DNA from: Paenibacillus sp. 19GGS1-52
GTDB taxonomy: Bacteria; Bacillota; Bacilli; Paenibacillales; Paenibacillaceae
Assembly (NCBI RefSeq): GCF_022369515.1
Contig: NZ_CP059724.1
Span: forward strand, 682,001 to 746,000
Direction: 5' to 3'
DNA: 64,000 bases
In this document: one piece after another, positions 17,500 through 25,760 of the stretch
How positions within the stretch are numbered: position 1 is the stretch's first letter
Layout of the letters: every line of letters starts with the position of its first letter
Program-made: the position numbers and the translations under genes
Notes under the pieces: model-generated
What the model was told of the DNA's origin: nothing
The model's database searches: none
The model's input: only the letters and a program-made list of their open reading frames with translations

Positions 17500-18138
17500 A
17501 TGGAGATTACCGGAATCATTTTAGCTGGAGGGCACTCCCGACGAATGGGTACTGACAAAGCACTGTTAGAGTTGGGTGGAATTCCTCTCGTCGCACTCAC
17601 GGCAGCCCGATTATCACAGGTAGCGGATACCGTTGTAATCGCTTGTGGTGAAGAGGAAAGGAAAGACTACCAGTTTCTTAGATTGCCCATGGTAATCGAC
17701 CGTTATCCCGACCTCGGCCCACTTGCGGGCCTACATGCCACACTACGCATATCGCATACGGAATGGAGTGCTGCCGTGGCCTGTGATTTGCCCTTTGCAG
17801 GCGTAGAGCTTCTTAATTTCATGAAAGAGATTGCCTCAACTGAGTCATCTATTCAAGCGGTCGTCCCCGTGAATGCCGCGGGTAAAGCCCAGCCGCTATT
17901 GGCTTTCTATCATAGAAGCGTTCTCCCTAGTCTGGAGGAGTCGCTTATGCAGAAGCGTCTACGGGTGATGGAGTGGCTTGACAACCTAGCGGTTCGTTAT
18001 GTTCAAGAGAAAGACTTCCCCCTTAGTATGAGTGACAGAGGTCAAGGCATGGAGCTGCTTAATATGAATACACCTGCTGAATATCTTGCTGCTGTGAAGC
18101 TTGCCTCATTTCTTTTTAAGGGCGACCATGAAGTTTAA
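17500..18138 (+). CDS. mobA: Molybdenum cofactor guanylyltransferase
   Basis: MobA transfers GMP from GTP to molybdopterin to form the bis-MGD cofactor used by DMSO-reductase-family enzymes. The 212-residue protein starts with the nucleotide-binding signature GIILAGGHSRRMGTDKALLELGG, and CDLPFAG near 93 carries the metal-binding Asp. Length is normal. GAGGTG lies ahead of ATG 17500. No other moa/moe genes are adjacent. Its expected client in this window is the molybdopterin oxidoreductase at 8.4 kb. Confidence 0.93.
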   Translation: MEITGIILAGGHSRRMGTDKALLELGGIPLVALTAARLSQVADTVVIACGEEERKDYQFLRLPMVIDRYPDLGPLAGLHATLRISHTEWSAAVACDLPFAGVELLNFMKEIASTESSIQAVVPVNAAGKAQPLLAFYHRSVLPSLEESLMQKRLRVMEWLDNLAVRYVQEKDFPLSMSDRGQGMELLNMNTPAEYLAAVKLASFLFKGDHEV

Positions 18139-18253
18139 TCAGGCTTATTCAATCGTTTAACTTCAGTTTACATAGCAGGGTTATTGTAGATTTATCGCAG
18201 GATAGAAGCAGTAAGGCTCCTGCCATTTATCCAAGAAGAAAAGGGGAGCAATC

Positions 18254-20119
18254 ATGAGCAGCATAACAACTAAGCGGGGGAAGGGAATCGCGATCAAGCC
18301 TTTCCTGACCTTGCTGAAGGATACCAAACCTTCCTATGGCCTACTGGCTATAGCGATTGGTCTTAGCATAATATCAACATTGGTGGGATTGGTAATTCCG
18401 ATGTTCACCAAGAATCTAGTGGATGGTTTCTCACTGGCTTCTATCAGTAAACTGCAAATTGTCGGAATAGTAGGGGCCTTTATTGCCCAGACCATTGCCG
18501 CTGGAGTCTCCATTTATCTGCTGAATTATGCCGGACAAAAAATGGTTGCCGGTTTGCGGGACCGGCTGTGGCGCAAGTTCCTTGTTCTTCCGGTAGCCTA
18601 TTATAATGAGAACCGGACCGGAGAAAGTGTCAGCCGTATGACTAACGATACGGGGATCATTAAGACCCTGATTTCTGAGCATTTAGCCAGCCTATTTACA
18701 GGAGTAATCTCCATTGTGGGCTCGATTGCTGTTCTGCTCTACCTGAACTGGAAAATGACCCTGGTCCTGTTCACCGTACTTCCGCTCTCTGCGCTCATTT
18801 TGGTACCGCTCGGGCGGCAGATGTACAAGATCTCAAAGGGGATGCAGGACGAAACGGCCTCTTTTACCGCGACACTCAGCGGGGTATTGTCAGAGATTAG
18901 ACTGGTGAAATCCTCCGGGGCTGAAGAGCGTGAATATGTGGCCGGCAAGACTGGAATTATGAACCTGCTCTCCTTCGGTATCCGTGAGGGTAAGATCAGT
19001 GCAATGATTAGTCCATTAGTTTCGTTCGTGTTTATGCTGCTGCTGGTTGTCATTATTGGCTACGGTGGGATGCAGGTATCAGCGGGTGTTTTGACAGCGG
19101 GGGAACTGGTTGCTTTTATTCTCTACCTGATTCAGATTATCATGCCGCTTACCCAATTGACGACGTTTTTCACGCAAATGCAGAAGGCCAAGGGTGCGTC
19201 TGAGCGTATTATTGAAACGCTGGCTGAGGCAGAGGAAATCTATGAAGGGGAAGAGGAGGCGAGCGGAACAGAGGGTCCGATCTCGGTAGAAGACTTGAGC
19301 TTCGGCTACAAGAACGGCGAGAATGTGTTGAGCAATGTAAGCTTCCGTATGCACCCAGGTGAGGTGACCGCTATTGTAGGACCTAGTGGAGGCGGCAAAA
19401 CAACCTTGTTCTCCCTGCTGGAGCGCTTCTATGAGCCGCAGACTGGCATGATCAGACTTGGTGAGAAGCCGGTAGCCGCGTTCTCGCTGCGTTCCTGGCG
19501 TAACCTGATCGGCTACGTATCCCAGGAGAGTCCTCTGCTGGCAGGTACGATTGCTGAGAATCTCAGCTATGGGCTGGAACGGGAAATCAGCAGTGATGAG
19601 ATGCGCAGCGCAGCAGCAATGGCTTACGCAGATGGCTTTATCGACGAGCTGCCGAATGGATATAATACCGATGTCGGAGAACGTGGCGTGAAGCTGTCTG
19701 GCGGACAGCGGCAGCGGATTGCGATCGCCAGGGCGCTGCTGCGAAATCCGCGGATTCTGATGCTTGATGAGGCGACTTCCAGTCTGGACAGCCAATCCGA
19801 AGCTGTGGTGCAAAAGGCGCTCTCCAATCTGATGGAGGGCCGGACAACGATCGTGATTGCTCACCGCCTGGCGACAGTCGTGAACGCAGACCAGATTATT
19901 TTTATGGAAAAAGGCCGGATCACCGGCACGGGAACACATGCGGAACTGCTGCAGACTCATGAGCTTTATAAGGAATTCGCTACCCAGCAGCTGCAGCTGA
20001 ATACACCAGAGATTCTCGCTGGCAGTGAAGAGGAGGTTGCAGTAGCAGATGACAAGAATACTGGTAGTGGACGACGATCCGCACATTCGCGAATTGGTGG
20101 AAGTCTTTCTGAGGGCTGA
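18254..20119 (+). CDS. ABC exporter, fused permease/ATPase (BmrA-like)
   Basis: A 621-residue half-transporter expected to work as a homodimer. The membrane domain with six helices covers about 30-320 and the nucleotide-binding domain about 345-590. Walker A is GPSGGGKTT, the Q-loop is YVSQESPLLAGT, the signature is LSGGQRQR, Walker B is ILMLDEAT, and the switch His is in IAHRLAT. It resembles BmrA/LmrA multidrug exporters. ATG 18254 follows AAGGGGAGC. Its last 71 nt overlap the response regulator gene in another frame, so the C-terminal tail after about residue 595 is probably not conserved. It forms an operon with the downstream two-component system, which suggests that the regulator or sensor responds to the exporter's substrate. 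Confidence 0.93.
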   Translation: MSSITTKRGKGIAIKPFLTLLKDTKPSYGLLAIAIGLSIISTLVGLVIPMFTKNLVDGFSLASISKLQIVGIVGAFIAQTIAAGVSIYLLNYAGQKMVAGLRDRLWRKFLVLPVAYYNENRTGESVSRMTNDTGIIKTLISEHLASLFTGVISIVGSIAVLLYLNWKMTLVLFTVLPLSALILVPLGRQMYKISKGMQDETASFTATLSGVLSEIRLVKSSGAEEREYVAGKTGIMNLLSFGIREGKISAMISPLVSFVFMLLLVVIIGYGGMQVSAGVLTAGELVAFILYLIQIIMPLTQLTTFFTQMQKAKGASERIIETLAEAEEIYEGEEEASGTEGPISVEDLSFGYKNGENVLSNVSFRMHPGEVTAIVGPSGGGKTTLFSLLERFYEPQTGMIRLGEKPVAAFSLRSWRNLIGYVSQESPLLAGTIAENLSYGLEREISSDEMRSAAAMAYADGFIDELPNGYNTDVGERGVKLSGGQRQRIAIARALLRNPRILMLDEATSSLDSQSEAVVQKALSNLMEGRTTIVIAHRLATVVNADQIIFMEKGRITGTGTHAELLQTHELYKEFATQQLQLNTPEILAGSEEEVAVADDKNTGSGRRSAHSRIGGSLSEG

Positions 20120-20729
20120 GGGGATCGATGAGGTGCAGGGAGCTTCTGATGGCTTGGAGGCTTTACATTATCTTGAAAGTGCCAGTGTAGACATGGCTAT
20201 TCTTGATGTGATGATGCCGAATATGGACGGCTGGGAGCTGTGCCGACACTTGCGGAAGAGCTATGATTTTCCGATTCTGATGCTGACCGCCAAAGGCGAA
20301 GCCACACAAATTGTAAAAGGCTTTGAGCTCGGGACGGATGATTATTTGGTGAAGCCGTTTGAGCCGACGGTACTTATTGCGAGGGTTAAGGCGTTGCTCA
20401 AACGGTACCAGATCTCGGCTGCACAAAGTGTGACCATTGGTCTTTTGCACATGAACCGTAAGACATATGAGGCGTCCTCTGAACATGGGGAGATTACATT
20501 GCCGCTCAAGGAATATGAGCTACTGTTCAAGCTCGGCAGCTATCCGGGACAGACATTGACAAGAGACCGGCTGATTGAGGAGATCTGGGGTTATGATTTT
20601 GAGGGCAATGAGCGGACGCTGGATGTGCATATTAACCGCCTGCGTGAACGCTTTCCTCGGGAGAAGTATGGATTCGCCATCCGTACGATCCGCGGGCTGG
20701 GTTACCGGCTGGAGGGGGATATGGAATGA
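20049..20729 (+). CDS. OmpR/PhoB-family response regulator
   Basis: A 226-residue DNA-binding response regulator. The receiver domain has acidic residues D8/D9, phospho-acceptor D53 (ILDVMMP) and K102 (LVKPF). The winged-helix output domain covers about 130-224, with LTRDRLIEEIWGYDFEGNERTLDVHINRLRE. ATG 20049 follows a GAGGAGG lying inside the end of the ABC gene, with a 71-nt overlap. Its last bases overlap the sensor kinase start (ATGA), so all three genes form one unit. The likely targets are this operon itself and envelope-stress genes; no operator was identified. Confidence 0.95.
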   Translation: MTRILVVDDDPHIRELVEVFLRAEGIDEVQGASDGLEALHYLESASVDMAILDVMMPNMDGWELCRHLRKSYDFPILMLTAKGEATQIVKGFELGTDDYLVKPFEPTVLIARVKALLKRYQISAAQSVTIGLLHMNRKTYEASSEHGEITLPLKEYELLFKLGSYPGQTLTRDRLIEEIWGYDFEGNERTLDVHINRLRERFPREKYGFAIRTIRGLGYRLEGDME

Positions 20730-21775
20730 AAAAGTTCAGACTGACTGCTAAGATTATATTGGGCATATTGGGTGTTTCAACAGTGATTGCGGCCGCTTGG
20801 ACAGGGGCCTATTTCGCGTCTAAACTGATTTTTCATAAATTTGGGGCGCCTTCTACGGAATATGTAACGCAACTGATTATTATGCTGCTTCAGTTTGTGT
20901 TTCTTTTTTGCCTGATGGCTATCATCAGCTTTGCTACCCGTGGACAAGAGAGAGTCTATATTCCGATTATTACCGCGATCCGGCAAATTTCCAAAGGTGA
21001 TTTCAAGGTGGTATTGGATAATGATAGAAGATATGGTCAGTTTAACGGAATCGTCGAGGGGATCAATGAAATGGCCAGTGAGCTGAGCCGAATGGAGACG
21101 ATGCGCCAGGACTTTATCTCCAATGTATCGCATGAGATTCAATCGCCGCTAACTTCTATTCGCGGATTTGCACGGGCACTGCGCAATGAGAGCTTGAGTT
21201 CCGGCAGCAGGAGTCATTATCTTGACATTATTGAAGCAGAGAGTACCCGTCTATCGGGTTTAAGTGAGAATCTGCTGAAGCTGTCGGCGCTGGAAGCAGA
21301 CAGCTTTCCGTTCGAGCGCAAGGCCTACCGTCTGGACAAGCAACTGCGGGAAATGATTCTGGTCGCCGAGCCGCAGTGGCTCGGGAAAACTATAGAAGTT
21401 GAGGCTGAGCTGGAAGAAATCCATGTTTACGCGGTGGAAGATCTGATGAGTCAGGTCTGGACCAATCTGCTGCATAACAGCATCAAATTCACCCCGGAGG
21501 GTGGATGCATCCATATTCGGCTGTACTCCCTGGAGAAGACGATTGAGGTGGAGATCAAGGATAGCGGTATCGGGATTGCTGAAGAGGAACTGTCCCGTAT
21601 CTTCGAACGCTTCTACAAAGTGGACCAAGCCAGAACAACCAGTGAAGGCGGTAGCGGGCTTGGTTTGTCACTCGTGAAGAAGATTGTTGAAATTCATGAA
21701 GGAAGTGTAGCTGTAAGGAGTCGTCCTGGTGAAGGAACGGTATTTGTGGTGAGTCTGCCGCTGCAGATAAAATAA
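20726..21775 (+). CDS. Sensor histidine kinase
   Basis: A 349-residue membrane kinase paired with the regulator upstream (ATGA overlap). Two transmembrane helices lie at about 9-31 and 47-70 with a very short extracytoplasmic loop of about 15 residues, so it may sense within the membrane or through the ABC exporter. A HAMP-like linker is followed by the phospho-acceptor H136 in FISNVSHEIQSPLTSIRG. The ATPase domain has N (LLHNSIKF), G1 (DSGIGIAEEELSRIFERFYK) and G2 (GGSGLGLSLVKKI) boxes. Short-loop kinases beside ABC exporters are common in antimicrobial-resistance modules of Firmicutes. Confidence 0.94.
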   Translation: MKKFRLTAKIILGILGVSTVIAAAWTGAYFASKLIFHKFGAPSTEYVTQLIIMLLQFVFLFCLMAIISFATRGQERVYIPIITAIRQISKGDFKVVLDNDRRYGQFNGIVEGINEMASELSRMETMRQDFISNVSHEIQSPLTSIRGFARALRNESLSSGSRSHYLDIIEAESTRLSGLSENLLKLSALEADSFPFERKAYRLDKQLREMILVAEPQWLGKTIEVEAELEEIHVYAVEDLMSQVWTNLLHNSIKFTPEGGCIHIRLYSLEKTIEVEIKDSGIGIAEEELSRIFERFYKVDQARTTSEGGSGLGLSLVKKIVEIHEGSVAVRSRPGEGTVFVVSLPLQIK

Positions 21776-21803
21776 TTGCCATTTACGCTCAGGGGTTCCC
21801 TCG

Positions 21804-22409
21804 TTACTTAACGGGTGCAGTAAGTCCCTTCTCCAACAGGTACCATAATCCGCGGAATTCCTGCTCAATGTCTGTACTCAGCCACTGATAGGCATGAGCG
21901 GGGTGGTGGAAACGGGCAGTCGCATTAAAAATAGAACGTGCCAGGACTTCAGTCTGAACTGACGTATGAATGAGATTAGCCTCAACACCCCTAGCGATAA
22001 GGGTACTCATCTGCTCAATAATGCGCCCTACATGGGCGTCAATGAGATCAGCGGATTCTGCTGTGACGTCCGCATACATCTTGAACATCTCAGGGTCTTG
22101 CTCCGCGTATAGATGTTTCAGCTCTATTAACTTTAGTATATAACTCTTCAGTTGCTCCAAAGGACTCTCTACTGCAAGATTTACTATTTCTGTAAGGGGA
22201 ACGATGATACTATCCTCCAGCCATCTTTCCGTTACAGCCTCTCTTAAAATCGCTTTGCTCGGAAAATGCCTGTATAGAGTGCCATGACTGACTCCCAGCA
22301 GCTTGGCCACATCGGTGACTGATGTCTTGTCAGGGCCGAACCGGCGCAGGGTTTGTTCAGCGGCATCCAAAATTTCGGTTTTACTCAAAAAAGTATTTGG
22401 TTTGATCAT
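21804..22409 (-). CDS. TetR-family transcriptional regulator
   Basis: A 201-residue repressor-type protein. The N-terminal helix-turn-helix is TSVTDVAKLLGVSHGTLYRHFPSKAILREAV at about 28-58, and the C-terminal ligand domain is of the TetR_C type seen in YcdC/AcrR-like proteins. ATG 22409 (minus strand) follows GGAGAGAGG; upstream frame extension to 22466 has no ribosome binding site. A large inverted repeat (22455-22482) sits just upstream and is the likely operator for autoregulation. Gene order on the minus strand is MocR then TetR, 67 bp apart. The target genes beyond itself are unknown. Confidence 0.88.
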   Translation of the reverse strand: MIKPNTFLSKTEILDAAEQTLRRFGPDKTSVTDVAKLLGVSHGTLYRHFPSKAILREAVTERWLEDSIIVPLTEIVNLAVESPLEQLKSYILKLIELKHLYAEQDPEMFKMYADVTAESADLIDAHVGRIIEQMSTLIARGVEANLIHTSVQTEVLARSIFNATARFHHPAHAYQWLSTDIEQEFRGLWYLLEKGLTAPVK

Positions 22410-22454
22410 AATTCCTCTCTCCTCTCTGTGAATATAGCTTAGCACAAACATTCG

Positions 22455-22482
22455 AAATGACAACAATTATTATTTGTCATTT
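22455..22482 (-). promoter_or_regulatory. Inverted repeat, probable TetR operator
   Basis: AAATGACA (22455-22462) is mirrored by TGTCATTT (22475-22482), a perfect 8-bp arm pair with a 12-bp AT-rich centre. It lies 46 bp upstream of the tetR start and reaches into the last codons of the MocR gene. Confidence 0.55.
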
Positions 22483-23946
22483 GATTTGTTCTTTTAGTAT
22501 AGCGGATAGAGTAATCAACCCTGCCTCCAGCTCAGAGAGCGGTGCATACGCATAAGAAAGCCGCAGGTGCCTGCCATCGCGGCGATCGTAGAGATCGCCT
22601 GTGTTGAGCAGCAATCCTGCTTGCAGTGCCTTTTTGAAGAGTAGCTGCAGCGGTATTGGCTTGTGAAGGGACAGCCAAATATAGAAGCCTCCTGCTGGAT
22701 TGTTCCATGAAGCCAGGTCAGTAAAATGAGTGCGAAGGATTTCCAGTACAGCAGAGCGTCGCTTGCGCAGCTCTTGACGTAAGGTATGACAGTGCAGTTC
22801 ATGATAACCGCTCTCCAACCATTTTGCGGCAGCGAGCTGTGACAGAGAACTTGCACCATAATCACTCTGCATCTTGATGTCGGCCAGCCGCCGAACCACT
22901 GGCTCGGGACCGACTACCCAACCAATGCGCAGTCCTGGACTGGCTGATTTAGACAGCGTGCCGAGATAAAGAACACGGCCTTCGTTGTCCAGCGCTTTTA
23001 GCGGCAAGGGTGGTGGAGTATCCAGCCATAATTCCTGATAGGCAGCATCTTCGAGGATGGGCAGTCCAAGGCTGCTGGTGACCGCCATCAACTCCTGTCG
23101 TCGTCTTGCATCCATCAGAATCCCAGTAGGGTTGTGGAAGGTAGGAATGCTGTAGAGCATGGCGGCAGCGCTCCGCTGTACTTCAGGTGTAATGCTCTCT
23201 GTAAGCACTCCACGTTCATCCATGGGCAGACCGCTAAATTTCACACCTGCAGATTGAAACGAATGAATGGAGTACAGATAGGAAGGTTTCTCCAGTAGAA
23301 TCGTTGAGCTGCGTGGCAGCAGCCCCAGAGCAATCAGTTGAAGGCCCTGCAGTGAGCCGGAGGTGATCAGAATAGAATCAGGTGCTGCATAAATCCCTAT
23401 CTTGGACAATTGGTGGCTTATAGCTGTGCGCAACTGAAGACTGCCAAGCGGCTCTTCATAGGATAGAGGTAGGTGTGTTTGCTGTGCGAGATCAGCAAGA
23501 ATGCTCTGCATCATGGCACTAGGCAGCAATTCAGGGGCCAGTTCACCGGTGCCAAGACGAATCAGCCCGCGTTCATATTCCAAGCGGTTGATGGACTGTA
23601 TGGTGGGCAAATTGGGATAGTGGGTGCCTTCCTCGACATAATCGTTCCAATTGCCCGCTTGGCTTTCGAAGTCACCAGATTTCAGAAGTGCGACGAGGGT
23701 TCCGCCGCCCCGTTTACCCTCGATTAGACCCAAAGCCGTTAGCTGCCCCAGCGCAGTTACAATAGTACTACGGTTGACTCCAAACTGTCTGGCGAGCTCA
23801 CGCTGTGGTGCGAGACGCATCCCTGTGGGCCAAGCGCCACTCCTGATCTTGCCCAAGAAGTAAGCGGAGATTTGGGCATGGAGAGGCAGCGGCGAAGAAC
23901 GATCTAGCTTCCAGTTTTCTGTTATGGAGGCGGAGGGAACAGACAC
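22477..23946 (-). CDS. MocR-type regulator: GntR HTH fused to aminotransferase domain
   Basis: A 489-residue MocR/PdxR-type regulator. The N-terminal winged helix of the GntR class covers about 20-90 (RLAPQRELARQFGVNRSTIVTALGQL). A fold-type I aminotransferase-like domain follows, with the PLP lysine in YLGTLSKSASPGLRIGW. Such proteins bind PLP and often an amino compound to control neighbouring genes. GTG 23946 (minus strand) is preferred: AAGGAGG sits 7 nt upstream. It is divergent from the LysE exporter gene (190 bp apart), the usual arrangement for a MocR protein and its target. Confidence 0.92.
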   Translation of the reverse strand: MSVPSASITENWKLDRSSPLPLHAQISAYFLGKIRSGAWPTGMRLAPQRELARQFGVNRSTIVTALGQLTALGLIEGKRGGGTLVALLKSGDFESQAGNWNDYVEEGTHYPNLPTIQSINRLEYERGLIRLGTGELAPELLPSAMMQSILADLAQQTHLPLSYEEPLGSLQLRTAISHQLSKIGIYAAPDSILITSGSLQGLQLIALGLLPRSSTILLEKPSYLYSIHSFQSAGVKFSGLPMDERGVLTESITPEVQRSAAAMLYSIPTFHNPTGILMDARRRQELMAVTSSLGLPILEDAAYQELWLDTPPPLPLKALDNEGRVLYLGTLSKSASPGLRIGWVVGPEPVVRRLADIKMQSDYGASSLSQLAAAKWLESGYHELHCHTLRQELRKRRSAVLEILRTHFTDLASWNNPAGGFYIWLSLHKPIPLQLLFKKALQAGLLLNTGDLYDRRDGRHLRLSYAYAPLSELEAGLITLSAILKEQIK

Positions 23947-24136
23947 AGCATGACCTCCTTGTTTTTGCCTTGAGTATATCATAATTTGCTTGCTACTCTT
24001 TAGCTTGGTTGGGTATGCTGCGATCATTTGGATGGTTACGAAAGCTATGCTGGACAGTACTATCAGTGTTACGGCCATAAGTAGTGACTAGGCTGGTAAA
24101 GCTGACGTACATAGAATGCGTAGAGGAGAATCTAAT

Positions 24137-24748
24137 ATGATCGTAGCCATCATACATGGAGTTATATTGGCCTTGGGACTTATTTTACCGCTGGGAGTGC
24201 AAAATATATTCGTATTTAATCAGGGAGCTTTACACCCCAAATTCCGCAGCGTGCTGCCGGTTATTCTGACCGCCGCTATGTGTGATACGCTGCTTATTGC
24301 CGCCGCTGTGGGTGGTGTTTCGCTGGTTATCATTTCAGTGAGCTGGGTTAGGCCTGTTGTTTATGGGGCAGGGATTCTGTTTCTAGCCTTTATGGGCTGG
24401 AAAATTTGGAGAAGTGTTCCGGCAAAGAGAGAAACGAAGCTGCTTTCATTAAAAGGCCAGGTGGGATATGCATTGTCAGTATCACTGCTGAATCCGCATG
24501 CATTAATGGATACGGTAGGGGTTATCGGTACCAATTCCTTGCAATACACAGGTGGGGAACGCTGGGCGTTCGCCGTTGCCACAGCGGGAGTTTCCTGGAT
24601 TTGGTTCATCGGTCTTGCCGCAGCAGGAAGAATGCTGGGGAAGGCTGATTCCACTGGAGAAGCTGTTCGGCTGCTGAATGTTATTTCTGCATTGCTAATC
24701 TGGGGTATCGCGTTTTATATGGGCATTCAACTGTTGGGAAGCCTCTAG
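24137..24748 (+). CDS. LysE/ArgO-family amino acid exporter
   Basis: A 203-residue membrane exporter with about six hydrophobic segments. The N-terminal block GVILALGLILPLGVQNIFVFNQGA and SVSLLNPHALMDTVGVIG near 115 are typical of LysE/ArgO (B. subtilis YisU-like). It is expected to export basic amino acids or related compounds. ATG 24137 follows AGAGGAG; an upstream in-frame ATG at 24116 lacks spacing for this site. It is transcribed away from the MocR gene, which is the likely regulator. Confidence 0.9.
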   Translation: MIVAIIHGVILALGLILPLGVQNIFVFNQGALHPKFRSVLPVILTAAMCDTLLIAAAVGGVSLVIISVSWVRPVVYGAGILFLAFMGWKIWRSVPAKRETKLLSLKGQVGYALSVSLLNPHALMDTVGVIGTNSLQYTGGERWAFAVATAGVSWIWFIGLAAAGRMLGKADSTGEAVRLLNVISALLIWGIAFYMGIQLLGSL

Positions 24749-24966
24749 CCGTGATTGATTAGCATGAATTTGACAGTAATACGACAATTATAGGGAATGG
24801 ACATAGAATGCTCACGGAAAGCGCTTTGAATGTTCGTTATAATTTTGAGTGTAGAATATTACTTTCACTTTTGCGAAGAGCACAGCTACGATCTCGGAAT
24901 GCGTTGCGGCGACCATGGCTCTACAGGCGCGGCGCCCGAGCAAACCAATTGAGGGGGATTTGCAGA

Positions 24967-25659
24967 ATGACCAATCAAACAGTTCCATTACTTGCCGTGC
25001 CAGAGGCGCTTAGCCGGTGGCTGAAAAGCCGGGGATTAATATACCAACTGCTAGTAGATTTCTTTGGAAGAAAACCAACACTTTCACTGGTTGCCCAGTG
25101 GAGTCGTAAAGCACAAATGAGCGTTGCAGCAGAGATGACTGAAGGTGGACGGGAGCTCAAACGCTACCTCTGCAGCCAGGAGCCAGGTGAGCTGATGCAC
25201 ATCTGTGAGAAAGAGACGTTTGAATACAAGCGACTGATGAATGAGCGGGCCGCCATTGTCCCGCGTGAAGCTGCCCACATGGGCTGTGCGGATGAATTCT
25301 GTAACGTGCTGTCCGATGTCTACGCTTCAGCAGGAATTGTCTTTAAGAAATGCAATGGTGATGAATCCGATGATCATATTGCCATTGAACTGGAGTTCAT
25401 GGCAGTGCTGCATGAACGTATGCTCTACAACAGCTTTTCCATTAGAAGTGCTATGGAACTGCTGGAAATTCAGGAAACCTTTCTGGAAGAGCATTTACTG
25501 AAGTGGACGCCGAAGTTCTGCGAAAGACTGAATGCTGCTACAGAAAGTCCATTGTATCTTGGACTCAGCCATATGCTTGAAGAATTTTTGCCTCAGGATC
25601 TGCAAATGCTGCGGATCTGGAAGGCTTCGCTGGAGAGCAGCGCAACTACAATGGCCTAG
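24967..25659 (+). CDS. TorD/DmsD-family molybdoenzyme chaperone
   Basis: A 230-residue all-helical cytoplasmic chaperone of the TorD family, which guides cofactor insertion and export of DMSO-reductase-type molybdoenzymes. The family motif region is PREAAHMGCADEFCNVLSDVYASAGI (about 96-121), followed by DHIAIELEFMAVL. ATG 24967 has GAGGGGG 8 nt upstream. No molybdoenzyme catalytic subunit is adjacent; the gene sits alone between lysE and a terminator. Its client may be the molybdopterin oxidoreductase at 8.4 kb or an enzyme outside the window. Confidence 0.85.
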   Translation: MTNQTVPLLAVPEALSRWLKSRGLIYQLLVDFFGRKPTLSLVAQWSRKAQMSVAAEMTEGGRELKRYLCSQEPGELMHICEKETFEYKRLMNERAAIVPREAAHMGCADEFCNVLSDVYASAGIVFKKCNGDESDDHIAIELEFMAVLHERMLYNSFSIRSAMELLEIQETFLEEHLLKWTPKFCERLNAATESPLYLGLSHMLEEFLPQDLQMLRIWKASLESSATTMA

Positions 25660-25700
25660 GCAAGTAGCAGATTCTGCTGCCTGTACCAGGTTCTAATTAG

Positions 25701-25760
25701 TAACAAAACAAATAAAGGCACCTTCCCTAATCGGAAAGGCGCCTTTTATTTGTTTTGTTA
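25701..25760. terminator. Bidirectional terminator between torD-like and RND genes
   Basis: A very long stem with left arm starting TAACAAAACAAATAAAGG (25701-25718) and right arm ending TTTTATTTGTTTTGTTA. The right arm contains the stop codon of the RND gene (25758-25760). Confidence 0.9.

Noticed and set aside
19079-20086. Long minus-strand open frame (335 codons) opposite the ABC exporter gene
   Set aside because: It lies entirely antisense to clear ABC-transporter motifs, shows no recognisable family, and has no ribosome binding site of note.
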